In this document: positions 1 through 8,985 of the stretch, piece by piece
How the letters are laid out: each line of letters opens with the position of its first letter
How positions within the stretch are numbered: the stretch's first letter is position 1
From: Rivibacter subsaxonicus
GTDB taxonomy: Bacteria; Pseudomonadota; Gammaproteobacteria; Burkholderiales; Burkholderiaceae_C
Direction: 5' to 3'
DNA length: 64,000 nucleotides
NCBI RefSeq assembly: GCF_004217215.1
Contig: NZ_SHKP01000007.1
Span: forward strand, 62,001 to 126,000
Program-made: the position numbers and the translations under genes
The notes under the pieces: generated by a model
The model's database searches: none
What the model saw: the letters and a program-made list of their open reading frames with translations, nothing else
What the model was told of the DNA's origin: nothing

Positions 1-22
1 AATCCCGGCGCAGCCTCACTGA
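1..22 (+). CDS. Possible 3' end of the gene upstream of ddl (murC expected)
   Basis: One frame reads IPAQPH and then stops at 20-22. A Pro-Ala-Gln ending resembles the C-terminus of UDP-N-acetylmuramate-L-alanine ligase, and murC normally sits immediately upstream of ddl in this operon. Only seven codons are in the window, so the assignment rests on gene order and is weak. Confidence 0.25.
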
Positions 23-77
23 GTAGGCAAGCGCCAGAGCAAGCACATCCAGGAAGAGCAGTACAGGAGAGCCGTCG

Positions 78-1049
78 ATGAGCATCGACACCCGCCAACT
101 CGGCAAGGTCGCCGTCCTGATGGGCGGCACCTCCGCCGAACGTCCGATCTCGCTGATGTCCGGCAGCGGCGTGCTGGCCGCGCTGCAATCGCAGGGCGTC
201 GACGCGCATGGCTTCGACCCCGCCGAGCGCGAGCTGGTCGAGTTGAAGCAGCAAGGCTTCAACCGGGTCTTCATCGCGCTCCACGGCCGTCACGGCGAGG
301 ACGGCAGCGTGCAGGGCGCGCTCGAGCTGCTCGGCATTCCCTACACCGGCTCCGGCGTGATGGCCTCGGCGATCGCAATGGACAAGGTGATGACCAAGCG
401 CCTGTGGCTCGCCGAGGGCCTGCCGACGCCGCGCTACGTGCTGCTCGGTGCGGACGACCAGCAGCGCGAACGCGTGATCCAGGTGCCCGACCAGCTCGGC
501 CTGCCGGTGTTCGTGAAGCCGCCGCACGAGGGCTCGTCGATCGGCGTCTCCAAGGTCGAGGGCTACTCGCAGATGCAGGCCGCGGTGGCGCTCGCTGCGC
601 GCTACGACGCCGAGGTGCTGTGCGAGGAGTTCATCGACGGCGAGGAGCTCACCTGCCCGGTCATCGGCGAAGGCGCTTCGGCGCGCGCGCTGCCGGTGGT
701 GCGCATCAAGCCGCCGGCGGCCGGCTACGACTACCAGAACAAGTACTTCACCGACGAGGTCAAGTACCTGGTTCCGAGCGGCCTGCCGGCGGTCGAGGAG
801 GCCGAGATCCAGCGCCTGACGCTGGCCGCCTACCGCTCGCTCGGCTGCCGCGGCTGGGGCCGCGCCGACCTGATGGTTCGCGCCAGCGACCGCAAGCCCT
901 TCCTGCTCGAGATGAACACCAGCCCCGGCATGACCGGCCACTCGCTGGTGCCGATGTCGGCGCGCGCGGCCGGCATCAGCTACGAGCAGCTGTGCGTGCA
1001 GTTGCTGGCGACGGCCGCGCTCGACGCGCCGCCCGCTGCAAAGGCCTGA
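78..1049 (+). CDS. ddl: D-alanine--D-alanine ligase
   Basis: Cytoplasmic ATP-grasp enzyme that joins two D-alanines to make the dipeptide added to the peptidoglycan stem by MurF. The 323-residue product has the usual length. It shows the N-terminal [14 protein letters not shown] motif (about residues 16-29), LHGRHGEDG near residue 68 and the C-terminal metal and substrate region [16 protein letters not shown]. An AGGAGA ribosome site lies 7 nt before the ATG. It starts a run of four cell-wall and division genes: ftsQ begins 10 nt after its stop, so co-transcription is very likely. Nothing odd was seen. Confidence 0.97.
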   Translation: MSIDTRQLGKVAVLMGGTSAERPISLMSGSGVLAALQSQGVDAHGFDPAERELVELKQQGFNRVFIALHGRHGEDGSVQGALELLGIPYTGSGVMASAIAMDKVMTKRLWLAEGLPTPRYVLLGADDQQRERVIQVPDQLGLPVFVKPPHEGSSIGVSKVEGYSQMQAAVALAARYDAEVLCEEFIDGEELTCPVIGEGASARALPVVRIKPPAAGYDYQNKYFTDEVKYLVPSGLPAVEEAEIQRLTLAAYRSLGCRGWGRADLMVRASDRKPFLLEMNTSPGMTGHSLVPMSARAAGISYEQLCVQLLATAALDAPPAAKA

Positions 1050-1059
1050 AGCACCGACC

Positions 1060-1893
1060 ATGGCCACCCGCAACAAGCCCGCCAACGCCGTCCGCGCCGA
1101 TCCCTCGGCCGGAACGCCGTTCGACGTGCGGACGATGAACATCACCGCCTCGGTGCTGTTCATCGTGGCCGGCTTCGCGATCGTCGGCTATGGCCTGGCC
1201 TGGCTGATGCGGCTGCCGCTGTTCACGCTGGCCGCGGTGCAGGTCGACGGCGAGCTCTCGCGCAACAACGGCGCGACGATCCGCGCCAACGCGCTGCCGC
1301 GGCTGCAGGGCAACTTCTTCACGCTCGACCTGGCCAAGGCGCAGGCCGCCTTCGAGTCGGTGCCGTGGGTGCGCCGCGCCACCGTGCGCCGCATCTGGCC
1401 CGACAAGATCGCGGTCACGCTCGAGGAGCACCGCGTCGCGGCCTGGTGGCACCAGGACGAGGGCGAGAACAAGCTCGTCAACCGCCAGGGCGAGGTCTTC
1501 CAGGCCAACCCGGGCGATGTCGAGGACGAGGGGCTGGCCACGCTCGACGGCCCCGACGAGCCGAGTGCGGCCGTGATGCTGGCGATGCTGCAGCGGCTGC
1601 AGCCGGCGCTGGTCGAACTCGACGCGCGCATCGACAGCCTGCGCCTGTCGCCGCGCGGCTCGTGGCAGATCGAGCTCGATTCGGGCGCCGAGATCGAGCT
1701 CGGCCGCGGCGACGAGGCCGCGGTGCTGGCGCGCCTGCAGGCCTTCGTCGCGACCCTGGCGCAGGTGCAGTCGCGCTTCGGCAACCGGGCGCTGGCCGCG
1801 GCCGACCTGCGCCATGCCGACGGCTACGCGCTCAAGCTGCGCGGCCTCGGCACGGTGGCGCCCGCCGCGCCGGCTTCGAAGAACACGAATTGA
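1060..1893 (+). CDS. ftsQ: Cell division protein FtsQ
   Basis: Bitopic inner-membrane divisome protein that links FtsB/FtsL to the septal synthase. The 277-residue product has a short cytoplasmic N-terminus, one transmembrane helix at about 28-50 (VLFIVAGFAIVGYGLAWLM) and then a POTRA domain beginning LFTLAAVQVDGELSRNN, with the family pattern VPWVRRATVRRIWPD and a following beta domain. It sits between ddl and ftsA, 17 nt from the latter, which is the expected dcw order. Identity is secure from topology, POTRA pattern and position. Confidence 0.95.
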   Translation: MATRNKPANAVRADPSAGTPFDVRTMNITASVLFIVAGFAIVGYGLAWLMRLPLFTLAAVQVDGELSRNNGATIRANALPRLQGNFFTLDLAKAQAAFESVPWVRRATVRRIWPDKIAVTLEEHRVAAWWHQDEGENKLVNRQGEVFQANPGDVEDEGLATLDGPDEPSAAVMLAMLQRLQPALVELDARIDSLRLSPRGSWQIELDSGAEIELGRGDEAAVLARLQAFVATLAQVQSRFGNRALAAADLRHADGYALKLRGLGTVAPAAPASKNTN

Positions 1894-1910
1894 GATGAGG
1901 GACGCCATCC

Positions 1911-3143
1911 ATGGCCACTAAGGAATTCAAGGACCTGGTTGTCGGCCTCGACATCGGCACCGCCAAGGTCATGGCGGTGGTGGCCGAGGTGCTGCCGGGC
2001 GGCGAGCTGCGCGTGACCGGCATCGGCACCGCGCCGACCGCGGGCTTGAAGCGCGGCGTGGTCGTCAACATCGACGCCACCGTGCAGAGCATCCAGCAGG
2101 CCTTGAAGGAAGCCGAGATGATGGCCGACTGCAAGATCACCCGCGTCCACACCGGCATCACCGGCAGCCACATCCGCGGCCAGAACAGCACCGGCATGGT
2201 GATCGTGCGCGACAAGGAGGTCACGCCGGTCGACGTGGCGCGCGTGGTCGAGACCGCCAAGGCGATCAACATCCCCAACGACCAGCGGCTGCTGCTGGTC
2301 GAGCCGCAGGAGTTCGTGATCGACGGCCACGAGGTCAAGGAGCCGATCGGCATGAGCGGCGGCCGGCTCGAGGTCAAGGTGCACATCGTCACAGGCGCGC
2401 AGAGCGCGGCCGAGAACATCGTCAAGTGCGTGCGCCGCTGTGGGCTCGAGGTCGACCAGTTGGTGCTCAACCCGAGTGCCAGCAGCCACGCGGTGCTGAC
2501 CGAGGACGAGAAGCACCTCGGCGTCGCGCTGGTCGACATCGGCGCCGGTACCACCGACGTTCAGATCTTCACCGACGGCTCGGTGCGCCACACCGCGGTG
2601 ATCCCGGTCGCCGGCGACCTGATCACCAGCGACATCGCGATGGCGCTGCGCACCCCGACCAAGGACGCCGAGGAAATCAAGGTCGAGCATGGCCACGCCA
2701 AGCAGCTGCTGGCCGACCAGCACCAGCAGGTCGAGGTACCGGGGCTCGGCGATCGCGCCCCGCGCATGCTCGGCAAGCAGGCGCTGGCCGGCGTCATCGA
2801 GCCTCGCGTCGAGGAGATCTTCTCGCTCGTGCACCAGGCGATCCGCGAGAGCGGCTACGAGGAACTGCTGTCGAGCGGCATCGTGCTGACCGGCGGCTCG
2901 GCGGTGATGCCGGGCATGGTCGAGCTGGCCGAGGACATCTTCCTCAAGCCGGTGCGGCGCGGCCTGCCGACCTACTCAGGCCCGCTGTCCGACATGGTGG
3001 CCAGCCCGCGCGCGGCCACCGCGATGGGGCTGCTCGAGGAGGCCCGGCTCGGACGCACGCGCGGCATGAAGGCGGCCGCCCAGGCCGGCTCGGCCGCGGG
3101 CGTGCTGGGCCGCGTGCGCGACTGGTTCATCGGCAATTTCTGA
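1911..3143 (+). CDS. ftsA: Cell division protein FtsA
   Basis: Actin-like ATPase that tethers FtsZ to the membrane and recruits later divisome proteins. The 410-residue product begins with the phosphate-1 loop GLDIGTAKVMAVV, has the phosphate-2 region DIGAGTTDVQIFTDGS and the adenosine motif GIVLTGGSAVMPGM. It ends with an amphipathic membrane-targeting helix (VLGRVRDWFIGNF). A GAGGGA ribosome site precedes the ATG. It lies between ftsQ and ftsZ, with an 89-nt gap before ftsZ that may carry an extra promoter. Confidence 0.97.
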   Translation: MATKEFKDLVVGLDIGTAKVMAVVAEVLPGGELRVTGIGTAPTAGLKRGVVVNIDATVQSIQQALKEAEMMADCKITRVHTGITGSHIRGQNSTGMVIVRDKEVTPVDVARVVETAKAINIPNDQRLLLVEPQEFVIDGHEVKEPIGMSGGRLEVKVHIVTGAQSAAENIVKCVRRCGLEVDQLVLNPSASSHAVLTEDEKHLGVALVDIGAGTTDVQIFTDGSVRHTAVIPVAGDLITSDIAMALRTPTKDAEEIKVEHGHAKQLLADQHQQVEVPGLGDRAPRMLGKQALAGVIEPRVEEIFSLVHQAIRESGYEELLSSGIVLTGGSAVMPGMVELAEDIFLKPVRRGLPTYSGPLSDMVASPRAATAMGLLEEARLGRTRGMKAAAQAGSAAGVLGRVRDWFIGNF

Positions 3144-3232
3144 CCCGATTTTTCATCCCCAGGTTTCCTGTCCCAAAAGCAACAACAGGCTTTACCACGG
3201 CAACTGCAACACGACGACAAGGAGAGAACACC

Positions 3233-4471
3233 ATGGCCATCGAAATGATCGAAGAGTTCGAGCTCGGCACCAGCATCAAGGTGATCGGGGTCGGTGGTGG
3301 CGGCGGCAACGCCGTCGACCACATGATCTCGGAGGGTGTGCAAGGCGTGGAATTCATCTGCGCCAACACCGACGCGCAATCGCTGCACCGCTCCGGCGCG
3401 GACCAGCTGATCCAGCTCGGCACGACCGGGCTTGGCGCCGGCTCCAAGCCGGCCGCCGGCAAGGAAGCGGCAGAAGAAGCCGAGGGCCGCATCCGCGATG
3501 CGATCACCGGCGCCAACATGATCTTCATCACGGCCGGCATGGGCGGCGGCACCGGCACCGGCGCGGCGCCGGTGATCGCGCGCGTCGCCAAGCAGATGGG
3601 CATCCTGACGGTGGGCGTGGTGACCAAGCCCTTCGAGTTCGAGGGCGGCCGTCGCATGAAGCAGGCCGAGGCCGGCCTGGCCGAGCTGGAGGCCAACGTC
3701 GACAGCCTGATCGTCGTGCTCAACGAGAAGCTGCTCGAGGTGCTCGGCGACGACATCTCGCAGGACCAGGCCTTCAAGCACGCCAACGACGTGCTGAAGA
3801 ACGCGGTCGGCGGCATTGCCGACATCATCCACATCGATGCCTCGATCAATGTCGACTTCGAGGACGTCAAGACGGTGATGAGCGAGCCCGGCAAGGCGAT
3901 GATGGGCACCGCGCAGGCCGGCGGCCCGGACCGCGCCAGCAAGGCGGCCGACGCCGCGGTGGCCTGCCCGCTGCTGGAGGGCATCGACCTCAGTGGCGCG
4001 CGTGGCGTGCTGGTGCTGATCGCCGCCAGCCGCAGCAGCTACAAGCTCAGCGAGAGCAAGACGGTGATGAACACGATCCGCCGCTACGCCGCGGAAGACG
4101 CGCACGTGATCTTCGGCGCCGCCTACGACGAGAGCCTGGGCGACCAGCTGCGCGTCACCGTGATCGCCACCGGCCTGGCCTCGGGCAAGGCCCAGCGCGC
4201 GCCGATCAGCGTGGTCCACAGCCAGCCCGCGCTGCGCACCGGCACCCACGACCTGCCGGTGCTGACGCAGGCGGTCGGCCAGTCGGTGGGCGCGGCCCAG
4301 GCGCCGGTCGGTGCCCACGCCGGCGCGCCGGGCGCGGCCTACGACCCGATGCACGTGCCCAGCGTCTGGCGCAGCGGCCGCACGCAAGCCGCGGCCAAGG
4401 TCGACGCGCTGGCCAGCAACGGCATGGACGAGATCGAGATCCCGGCGTTCCTGCGCCGGCAGGCCGACTGA
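3233..4471 (+). CDS. ftsZ: Cell division protein FtsZ
   Basis: Tubulin-like GTPase that forms the Z ring. The start chosen is the ATG at 3233 behind AAGGAGAG; the frame is open far upstream but only inside ftsA. The 412-residue product carries the tubulin signature GGGTGTG at residues 104-110, the T7 loop NVDFEDVKTVMSEPG and a conserved C-terminal peptide DEIEIPAFLRRQAD that binds FtsA and ZapD-type partners. The variable linker before that peptide is Ala/Gly/Pro-rich. A terminator-like hairpin follows. The usual next gene, lpxC, is here 6.4 kb away. Confidence 0.98.
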   Translation: MAIEMIEEFELGTSIKVIGVGGGGGNAVDHMISEGVQGVEFICANTDAQSLHRSGADQLIQLGTTGLGAGSKPAAGKEAAEEAEGRIRDAITGANMIFITAGMGGGTGTGAAPVIARVAKQMGILTVGVVTKPFEFEGGRRMKQAEAGLAELEANVDSLIVVLNEKLLEVLGDDISQDQAFKHANDVLKNAVGGIADIIHIDASINVDFEDVKTVMSEPGKAMMGTAQAGGPDRASKAADAAVACPLLEGIDLSGARGVLVLIAASRSSYKLSESKTVMNTIRRYAAEDAHVIFGAAYDESLGDQLRVTVIATGLASGKAQRAPISVVHSQPALRTGTHDLPVLTQAVGQSVGAAQAPVGAHAGAPGAAYDPMHVPSVWRSGRTQAAAKVDALASNGMDEIEIPAFLRRQAD

Positions 4472-4505
4472 GCGAGCGCTGCTGAAGTTCTTTTCTGTCG
4501 TGTTT

Positions 4506-4535
4506 CCGGCCGGGCGTCATGCTCGGCCGGCTTTT
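4506..4535 (+). terminator. Rho-independent-like terminator after ftsZ
   Basis: CCGGCCG (4506-4512) pairs with CGGCCGG (4524-4530) across an 11-nt loop and is followed by CTTTT. It is 34 nt past the ftsZ stop and in the right orientation to end the division operon. The rest of 4536-4746 shows no convincing gene and is less G+C-rich than its surroundings. Confidence 0.65.
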
Positions 4536-4746
4536 GGCGTTGCGCGGCCGCATTGGTGCGCCCATGCGCATCGCCAGCTTTCAACGGTTGTCGGCAGTAC
4601 AGCGAATTCTCAGGATCACCACCGAGATCGCCTCGCAATCTTGGCATTGTCGACAAGACAAGCCGATGTCGTGCAGCAGCGGCGCAGCTTGCGTGCAAAT
4701 CCGGTTCGCCCGATGACGACTCAGGCTCCACACACTGCGTCCAGCC

Positions 4747-5187
4747 ATGCCTGCTGCGTTTGACAAGCTCTTCGCCGCGTTTCCACAGTGGCAGTCACTT
4801 GCGCGTACAGAGCTGGACGACTCAGGTCAGGCCTATGAAGTTGTCGAGATTGCAGCGCCGGCCAGCGCCATGGTCGAGCACGGACTGGTCATTGACTCTT
4901 CGAATGACGAGATCACCGTTGGCTTCGATTGCTATCACTCGCACTTTGATCAATGGCTTGGCGACGGTGCGCACTTTGGAACGACTGCAGCGCTGGAATT
5001 CGTCAAGCAGATCATGACTGAGCAGGTGGCGGTGGTTTCCTGGTGGCAGAACGAAGAGTGGCGCGGCTCTGCCCAGCTTGAGCCGCTTGATTCGGCGAAG
5101 CCGCCCTCTTGGGCGGCGGCAGGTACCTTCAATCGAATCCGCGTTCGCTCATGGAACGGCACACACAATGCCGACTTCAGCGCGTAG
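4747..5187 (+). CDS. Hypothetical protein, lower G+C orphan between ftsZ and the glycan operon
   Basis: I do not recognise this 146-residue protein. It is acidic, has no signal peptide or membrane helix, and has a Trp-rich stretch near residues 97-105 (VVSWWQNEEW) plus a central VGFDCYHSHFDQW motif with His and Asp residues. Codon use is visibly less G+C-biased than in every neighbour, which suggests recent acquisition. No good ribosome site precedes the ATG. The size and composition would suit an orphan immunity-type or other small accessory protein, but that is speculation. Flanking genes do not suggest a function. Confidence 0.6.
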   Translation: MPAAFDKLFAAFPQWQSLARTELDDSGQAYEVVEIAAPASAMVEHGLVIDSSNDEITVGFDCYHSHFDQWLGDGAHFGTTAALEFVKQIMTEQVAVVSWWQNEEWRGSAQLEPLDSAKPPSWAAAGTFNRIRVRSWNGTHNADFSA

Positions 5188-5370
5188 CCAGTCGCTGGTG
5201 TCTCGCGTAGGCGCCAGTGATTGCTCGACGCCGAGTTCGACGTAATCCGTGTTCGTGAATGCCCGATCCTGGCGACGGGAGTTGGCTAGCGCTCCCGGTG
5301 ACAATCGACCCCAGAGCGAAGTGCGGGGCCACCCTGCGCCCAGGGGCGCGGCGGCCGCGAAGGTGAGTCC

Positions 5371-6639
5371 ATGAAGATCGGTGTCCAGCGCTGGATCGAC
5401 CGCTGGGTCGGCAGTGCGCTTTGTCTTGCGGTGTCGTGCATCGACGCGGTGGCGCGCCGGCTCTGGCCCGCGCCGGCGGCGCTGCCGGCGCCGCGGGCGA
5501 TCGTCGTGATCCTGCTGTCCGAGATGGGCAGCCTGGTGCTTGCGCACGACATGTTCACGCGGCTGCGCAAGCGCTATCCGCAGGCCACGCTGCACGCGAT
5601 GGTGTTTCGCAAGAACCGCGAGATCCTCGACCTGATGCAGCTGATCGATCCCCGCAATGTGCATGGCGTCGATGCCTCGTCGCTGCCGCGCTTTGCGATC
5701 ACGGCCGGCCGCGCGCTGCTCGAGCTGCGCCGGGCCGGGGTCGACATCGCGATCGACTGCGAGCTGTTCTCGCGCGTCAGCAGCCTGCTCAGCTACTTCA
5801 GCGGCGCCCGGCTGCGCGTGGGCTTCCACAGCCGCACCCAGGAGGGGCTGTACCGCGGCTCGTTCATGAACCGGCCGGTGCCCTACAACCCCTACCAGCA
5901 CATCAGCAACCAGTTCATCGGCCTGGCGCGCGCCATCGAGAGCGAGGCCGAGCCGCTGAGCAAGCTGCCGCCGGTGGGCCTGAGCACGGTGCCGCCGCAG
6001 GTGCCGCTGGAAGCCGGCGCGGTGGCCGCGATGGGACAGCGCCTGCGCCGGGACTTTCCCTCGCTGTGGACCGAAGGCGCCGCGCGCCCGCTGGTGCTGG
6101 TCTACCCCGGCGGCGGCCTGCTGCCGATCCGCGCCTGGCCGGTGGAGCACTACGCGCAGGTCTGCCGCGAGTTGATGGCCGAGGGTTGCGCGGTCGCGGT
6201 GATCGGCCTGCCCGAGGACCATGCGCTGGCGCAGCAGCTGATCGCGTTGACCGCCCCGGCAGCGGCAGCCGGGACCGCCGCGCCCTGCATCAACCTGACC
6301 GGCTACACCGCGTCGATCCGCGAGTTGCTGGCGCTGTTCCACAACGCGCGGCTGCTGATCACCAACGACGGTGGTCCGGGCCACTTCGCGGTGCTGACGC
6401 CGATCACCACGATCATGCTGTTCGGCCCCGAGACCCCGTCGCTCTACGCACCGCGCGCGCCCAACGCCCACACCTTCTACGCCGACTGGCCCTGCAGCCC
6501 CTGCCTGAGCGCCTACAACCATCGCAATACCTACTGCGACGGCGACAACCAGTGCCTCAAGCAGATCCCGGCCGCCGCGGTCGGCGCCAAGGCACATGAG
6601 CTGCTCGGGCTGCGCCGGACGCAGGAGGTGGCGGCATGA
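5371..6639 (+). CDS. Glycosyltransferase family 9 (heptosyltransferase-like)
   Basis: Probable cytoplasmic-face transferase using an ADP-heptose-type or related sugar donor for lipopolysaccharide or another surface glycan. The 422-residue product has the GT9 N-terminal fold with SEMGSLVLAHDMF near residue 50, and the family signature NDGGPGHFAVL in the C-terminal half. A Cys-rich tail (CSPCLSAYN...CDGDNQCL) resembles that of other GT9 proteins. It opens the operon that runs to about 10.9 kb. Its stop is followed by a 109-nt repeat before the next gene. The exact acceptor and sugar cannot be told from sequence. Confidence 0.85.
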   Translation: MKIGVQRWIDRWVGSALCLAVSCIDAVARRLWPAPAALPAPRAIVVILLSEMGSLVLAHDMFTRLRKRYPQATLHAMVFRKNREILDLMQLIDPRNVHGVDASSLPRFAITAGRALLELRRAGVDIAIDCELFSRVSSLLSYFSGARLRVGFHSRTQEGLYRGSFMNRPVPYNPYQHISNQFIGLARAIESEAEPLSKLPPVGLSTVPPQVPLEAGAVAAMGQRLRRDFPSLWTEGAARPLVLVYPGGGLLPIRAWPVEHYAQVCRELMAEGCAVAVIGLPEDHALAQQLIALTAPAAAAGTAAPCINLTGYTASIRELLALFHNARLLITNDGGPGHFAVLTPITTIMLFGPETPSLYAPRAPNAHTFYADWPCSPCLSAYNHRNTYCDGDNQCLKQIPAAAVGAKAHELLGLRRTQEVAA

Positions 6640-6748
6640 GGGCACTCGGCGAGGGGCCCCGCTTGGCGGGGATCGACGCAGCCCGAGTGCCGCCAGCGAC
6701 CGACTGCGCCACCGGTTCAGATCAACTCAACGCTGCGGAGGGAGCGGC
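6640..6748 (+). repeat. 109-bp intercistronic repeat, copy A
   Basis: This gap between the GT9 and GtrA genes matches the gap at 15808-15916 (opposite strand) in length (109 nt each) and in sequence over about the first 80 nt, starting from the upstream stop codon. Shared blocks include GCACTCGGCGAGGGGCCCCG and GCGGGGATCGACG. Inside lies a CCCCGC-TTG-GCGGGG hairpin. In the other copy only the loop differs (GCA). In this copy GGCACTCGG (6641-6649) also pairs with CCGAGTGCC (6683-6691). A GGAGGGAG ribosome site for the next gene lies at its 3' end. Confidence 0.8.
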
Positions 6749-7222
6749 GTGAGCCGCCTGGCCACGCTGACGCGTCGCGTGATGCGCTGGCGCTTCTCGC
6801 GCTTCGCGCTGGTCGGCCTCAGCGGCACGGTGATCAATACCGTGGTGCTGTACCTGGCGCAGGAATACTGGTTCGCGCAGCTCGAGCCCTTCGCGTTCCG
6901 GCTCAACTTCTCGCTGGCGCTGGCGATCTTCGTGGCCACCGTCAGCAACTTCCTCTGGAACCGCGGCTGGACCTGGGGCGATCGCAACGCCAGCCGCGAG
7001 CGCAGCACGCTGCGCCTGTTCGGCCAGTACTGCATGGCCGCCGGCGGCGCGATCGCCATCCAGTTCGTGATGGCCAAGTGGCTGGCCGACAGCGTGCACT
7101 ACCTGCTCGGCAACCTGATCGCGATCGGCGTCTCGGCACTCTTCAACTACGCGGCCAACGATCTCGGCACCTTCCGCAACCGGCGCCACAAGCCCGCGCC
7201 GGTCGAGGAGAGCCGGCCGTGA
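6749..7222 (+). CDS. GtrA-family membrane protein
   Basis: Small polytopic inner-membrane protein of the GtrA family, whose members are thought to move polyprenyl-phosphate-linked sugars across the membrane. The GTG at 6749 follows GGAGGGAG and gives 157 residues; the longer open frame upstream runs through the repeat and is not credible. Four hydrophobic segments are visible, beginning FSRFALVGLSGTVINTVVLY, with the family pattern ATVSNFLWNRGWTW. The stop overlaps the next start by 4 nt (GTGA), so translation is probably coupled to the GT39-type transferase that would use the flipped donor. Confidence 0.88.
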   Translation: MSRLATLTRRVMRWRFSRFALVGLSGTVINTVVLYLAQEYWFAQLEPFAFRLNFSLALAIFVATVSNFLWNRGWTWGDRNASRERSTLRLFGQYCMAAGGAIAIQFVMAKWLADSVHYLLGNLIAIGVSALFNYAANDLGTFRNRRHKPAPVEESRP

Positions 7223-8985
7223 TCGAGCCGGCCGCCCGCCCGCGCGCCACGGCGGCCTGGCTGCTGCTGGCGCTGCTGGCGGCGGCGGCCTACCTGCTCG
7301 GGCTGGGCGGCCAGCACATCCCGAAGAACGGCGACGAGTCGGTCTACATGCACATCGCGCGGCTGACCGCGGGCACGGGCCAATGGCTGCCGTTGCAGTC
7401 CGAGATCGAGGGCCTGGCGCGCAACACCAAGCCGCCGCTGCTGTTCTGGCAGGCGATGGTGGCCGGCAGCTGGGGCGAGGCCTGGAGCCTGTGGCGGCTG
7501 CGGCTGCCGAGCTACCTCTACACGCTGGCCAGCGCGCTGCTGGTCGGTGCGCTTGCCGCGCGCCTGGTCGCGCGACCCGGCGCGAACGATGCGCCGCGCC
7601 CGCCGCTGCAGGTGGCAGCACTCGCGGTGCTGGTCTACCTCGCCTTCTTCAGCACCTACCGCTACAGCCGGCCCTACCTGACCAGCGCGCCGGAAACCTT
7701 CTGGATGTTCGCGCCCTTCTTCGCGATCGCCTGGTCGCCGGCGCGCGTGCTCGGCTCGCGGCTGGGGTTCCCGCTGCTGGCCGGCGTGGCGCTCGGCATC
7801 GCTTGCCTCTACAAGTCCTTCGCGCTGGTGCTGCCGGTGGCGCTGGCGCTGGGCGCCTGCTACCAGGTGGCGGGGCCGCGCGGGCGCGGCCTGTTCGTGC
7901 TGCGGCGCGCCGGCTTCTGGAGCGACGTGGGCCGGGTGCTGCTGGCGGCGATCGTCGCGACCGCGCTGTTCGCGCTCTGGTTCGTGGTCGATCCGGCGCC
8001 GGCCGAGGTCTGGCGCGAGTTCGTGGTCGGCGAGAACGCCGGCAAGTTCAATGCGCGGGAGAGCTATCTCGGCAAGGCGCTGGCCGGCAGCGGCAGCATC
8101 TGGGGCCTGATCCCCGGCTACGCGGTCAACGCCGGGCTGCTGATGCCGGTGGTGGTGGGCCTGCTGTTCGCGGCCTGGCGCGCGCGCTCCGGTGCCGACG
8201 CCTCGGAGCGCGTGCTGTGGCTCTGGCTGCTGGTGCTGCTGCTGGTCTTCATGCTGCCGAGCCAGCGCTCGGCGCGCTACCTGGTGGCGGCGATGCCGGC
8301 GCTGGCGGTGCTGATGGTCTTGCACTGGCCGCGCATCGCCCGCGGCTGGTTCATCGCGACGCTGCTGATGGCGCTGCTGGCGACCCTGTTCGCGCTCAAC
8401 GTGGCGCTCGGCGTGCAGGCCCTGGAGCCCTCGGCCGGCGGCTACTCGGCCGGGCTCTGGCTGTGGCTGCTCGCGATGGCGGCGGCCTGCGTGGCCGGCC
8501 TCGTGAAGGACGGCTGGACGCGGCCGGTGGCGGCGCTGATCAGTGCCGCCTTCTACGTCGCCTTTGCCTGGGTCACGGCGCCGCTCGAAGGGCCGGCCGG
8601 GCGCTACGACGATGCCGTCATCGAGCGCCTGCGCGGCGAGGCGGTGATGGTGCCGTCCAACTTCAACGGCGACTTCGAGCGCTACCAGTTCCTGCTGCCG
8701 GGCGCGCGCATCGAGCACTACTTCGCGGCCCAGCCGGTGGACTTCGACGGCCTGCCCGCGCTGCTGGCCGGGCATCGCTTCGTGATCGTGCAGCGGCGCG
8801 TCGGCCAGCCGCCGTGCGCCGACGAGCGCGCCGAGGCCTGCCGCGTCGTCGCCGCGCGCTGGGACATCCGCAGCCGCCAGACCAACGCCGAGATTCGCGC
8901 CAGCCTGCTGCGCGCACCGCAGGACTTCTGGTTCGCGCGCGAGTACCTGGTCGAGCGGCTGGCTGCCGCCGAAGGCAGGCCCTGA
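7219..8985 (+). CDS. GT39/ArnT-like polyprenyl-phosphate sugar glycosyltransferase
   Basis: 588-residue integral membrane protein of the dolichyl-phosphate-mannose mannosyltransferase / ArnT superfamily, which transfers a sugar from a polyprenyl-phosphate carrier to an acceptor on the periplasmic side. The N-terminal helix is followed by IPKNGDESVYMHIARLT, where the Asp-Glu pair sits in the first periplasmic loop as in the family catalytic site. About a dozen hydrophobic helices and a soluble C-terminal domain follow. The GTG start overlaps the gtrA-like stop. Its stop overlaps the next ATG by one base. The acceptor may be lipid A, O-antigen or protein; lpxC downstream makes an LPS role reasonable but unproven. 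Confidence 0.85.
   Translation: MIEPAARPRATAAWLLLALLAAAAYLLGLGGQHIPKNGDESVYMHIARLTAGTGQWLPLQSEIEGLARNTKPPLLFWQAMVAGSWGEAWSLWRLRLPSYLYTLASALLVGALAARLVARPGANDAPRPPLQVAALAVLVYLAFFSTYRYSRPYLTSAPETFWMFAPFFAIAWSPARVLGSRLGFPLLAGVALGIACLYKSFALVLPVALALGACYQVAGPRGRGLFVLRRAGFWSDVGRVLLAAIVATALFALWFVVDPAPAEVWREFVVGENAGKFNARESYLGKALAGSGSIWGLIPGYAVNAGLLMPVVVGLLFAAWRARSGADASERVLWLWLLVLLLVFMLPSQRSARYLVAAMPALAVLMVLHWPRIARGWFIATLLMALLATLFALNVALGVQALEPSAGGYSAGLWLWLLAMAAACVAGLVKDGWTRPVAALISAAFYVAFAWVTAPLEGPAGRYDDAVIERLRGEAVMVPSNFNGDFERYQFLLPGARIEHYFAAQPVDFDGLPALLAGHRFVIVQRRVGQPPCADERAEACRVVAARWDIRSRQTNAEIRASLLRAPQDFWFAREYLVERLAAAEGRP

Noticed and set aside
2972-4387. 471-codon open frame on the minus strand across ftsZ
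   Set aside because: It lies antisense to ftsZ and shows His/Arg/Asp/Ala-rich low-complexity translation typical of the complement of G+C-rich codons. No domain or ribosome site was seen.
4553-5017. 154-codon plus-strand frame overlapping the orphan gene at 4747
   Set aside because: It overlaps the better-supported frame and reads as Ser/Arg/Thr-rich noise.
5149-6645. 498-codon minus-strand frame over the GT9 gene
   Set aside because: Antisense shadow with Arg/Gln/His-rich sequence; the plus-strand frame has clear GT9 motifs.
7383-8984. N-terminal extension of the sialidase-like frame through the GT39 gene
   Set aside because: The frame is open upstream by composition only; the ATG at 8985 overlaps the previous stop as the rest of the operon does.
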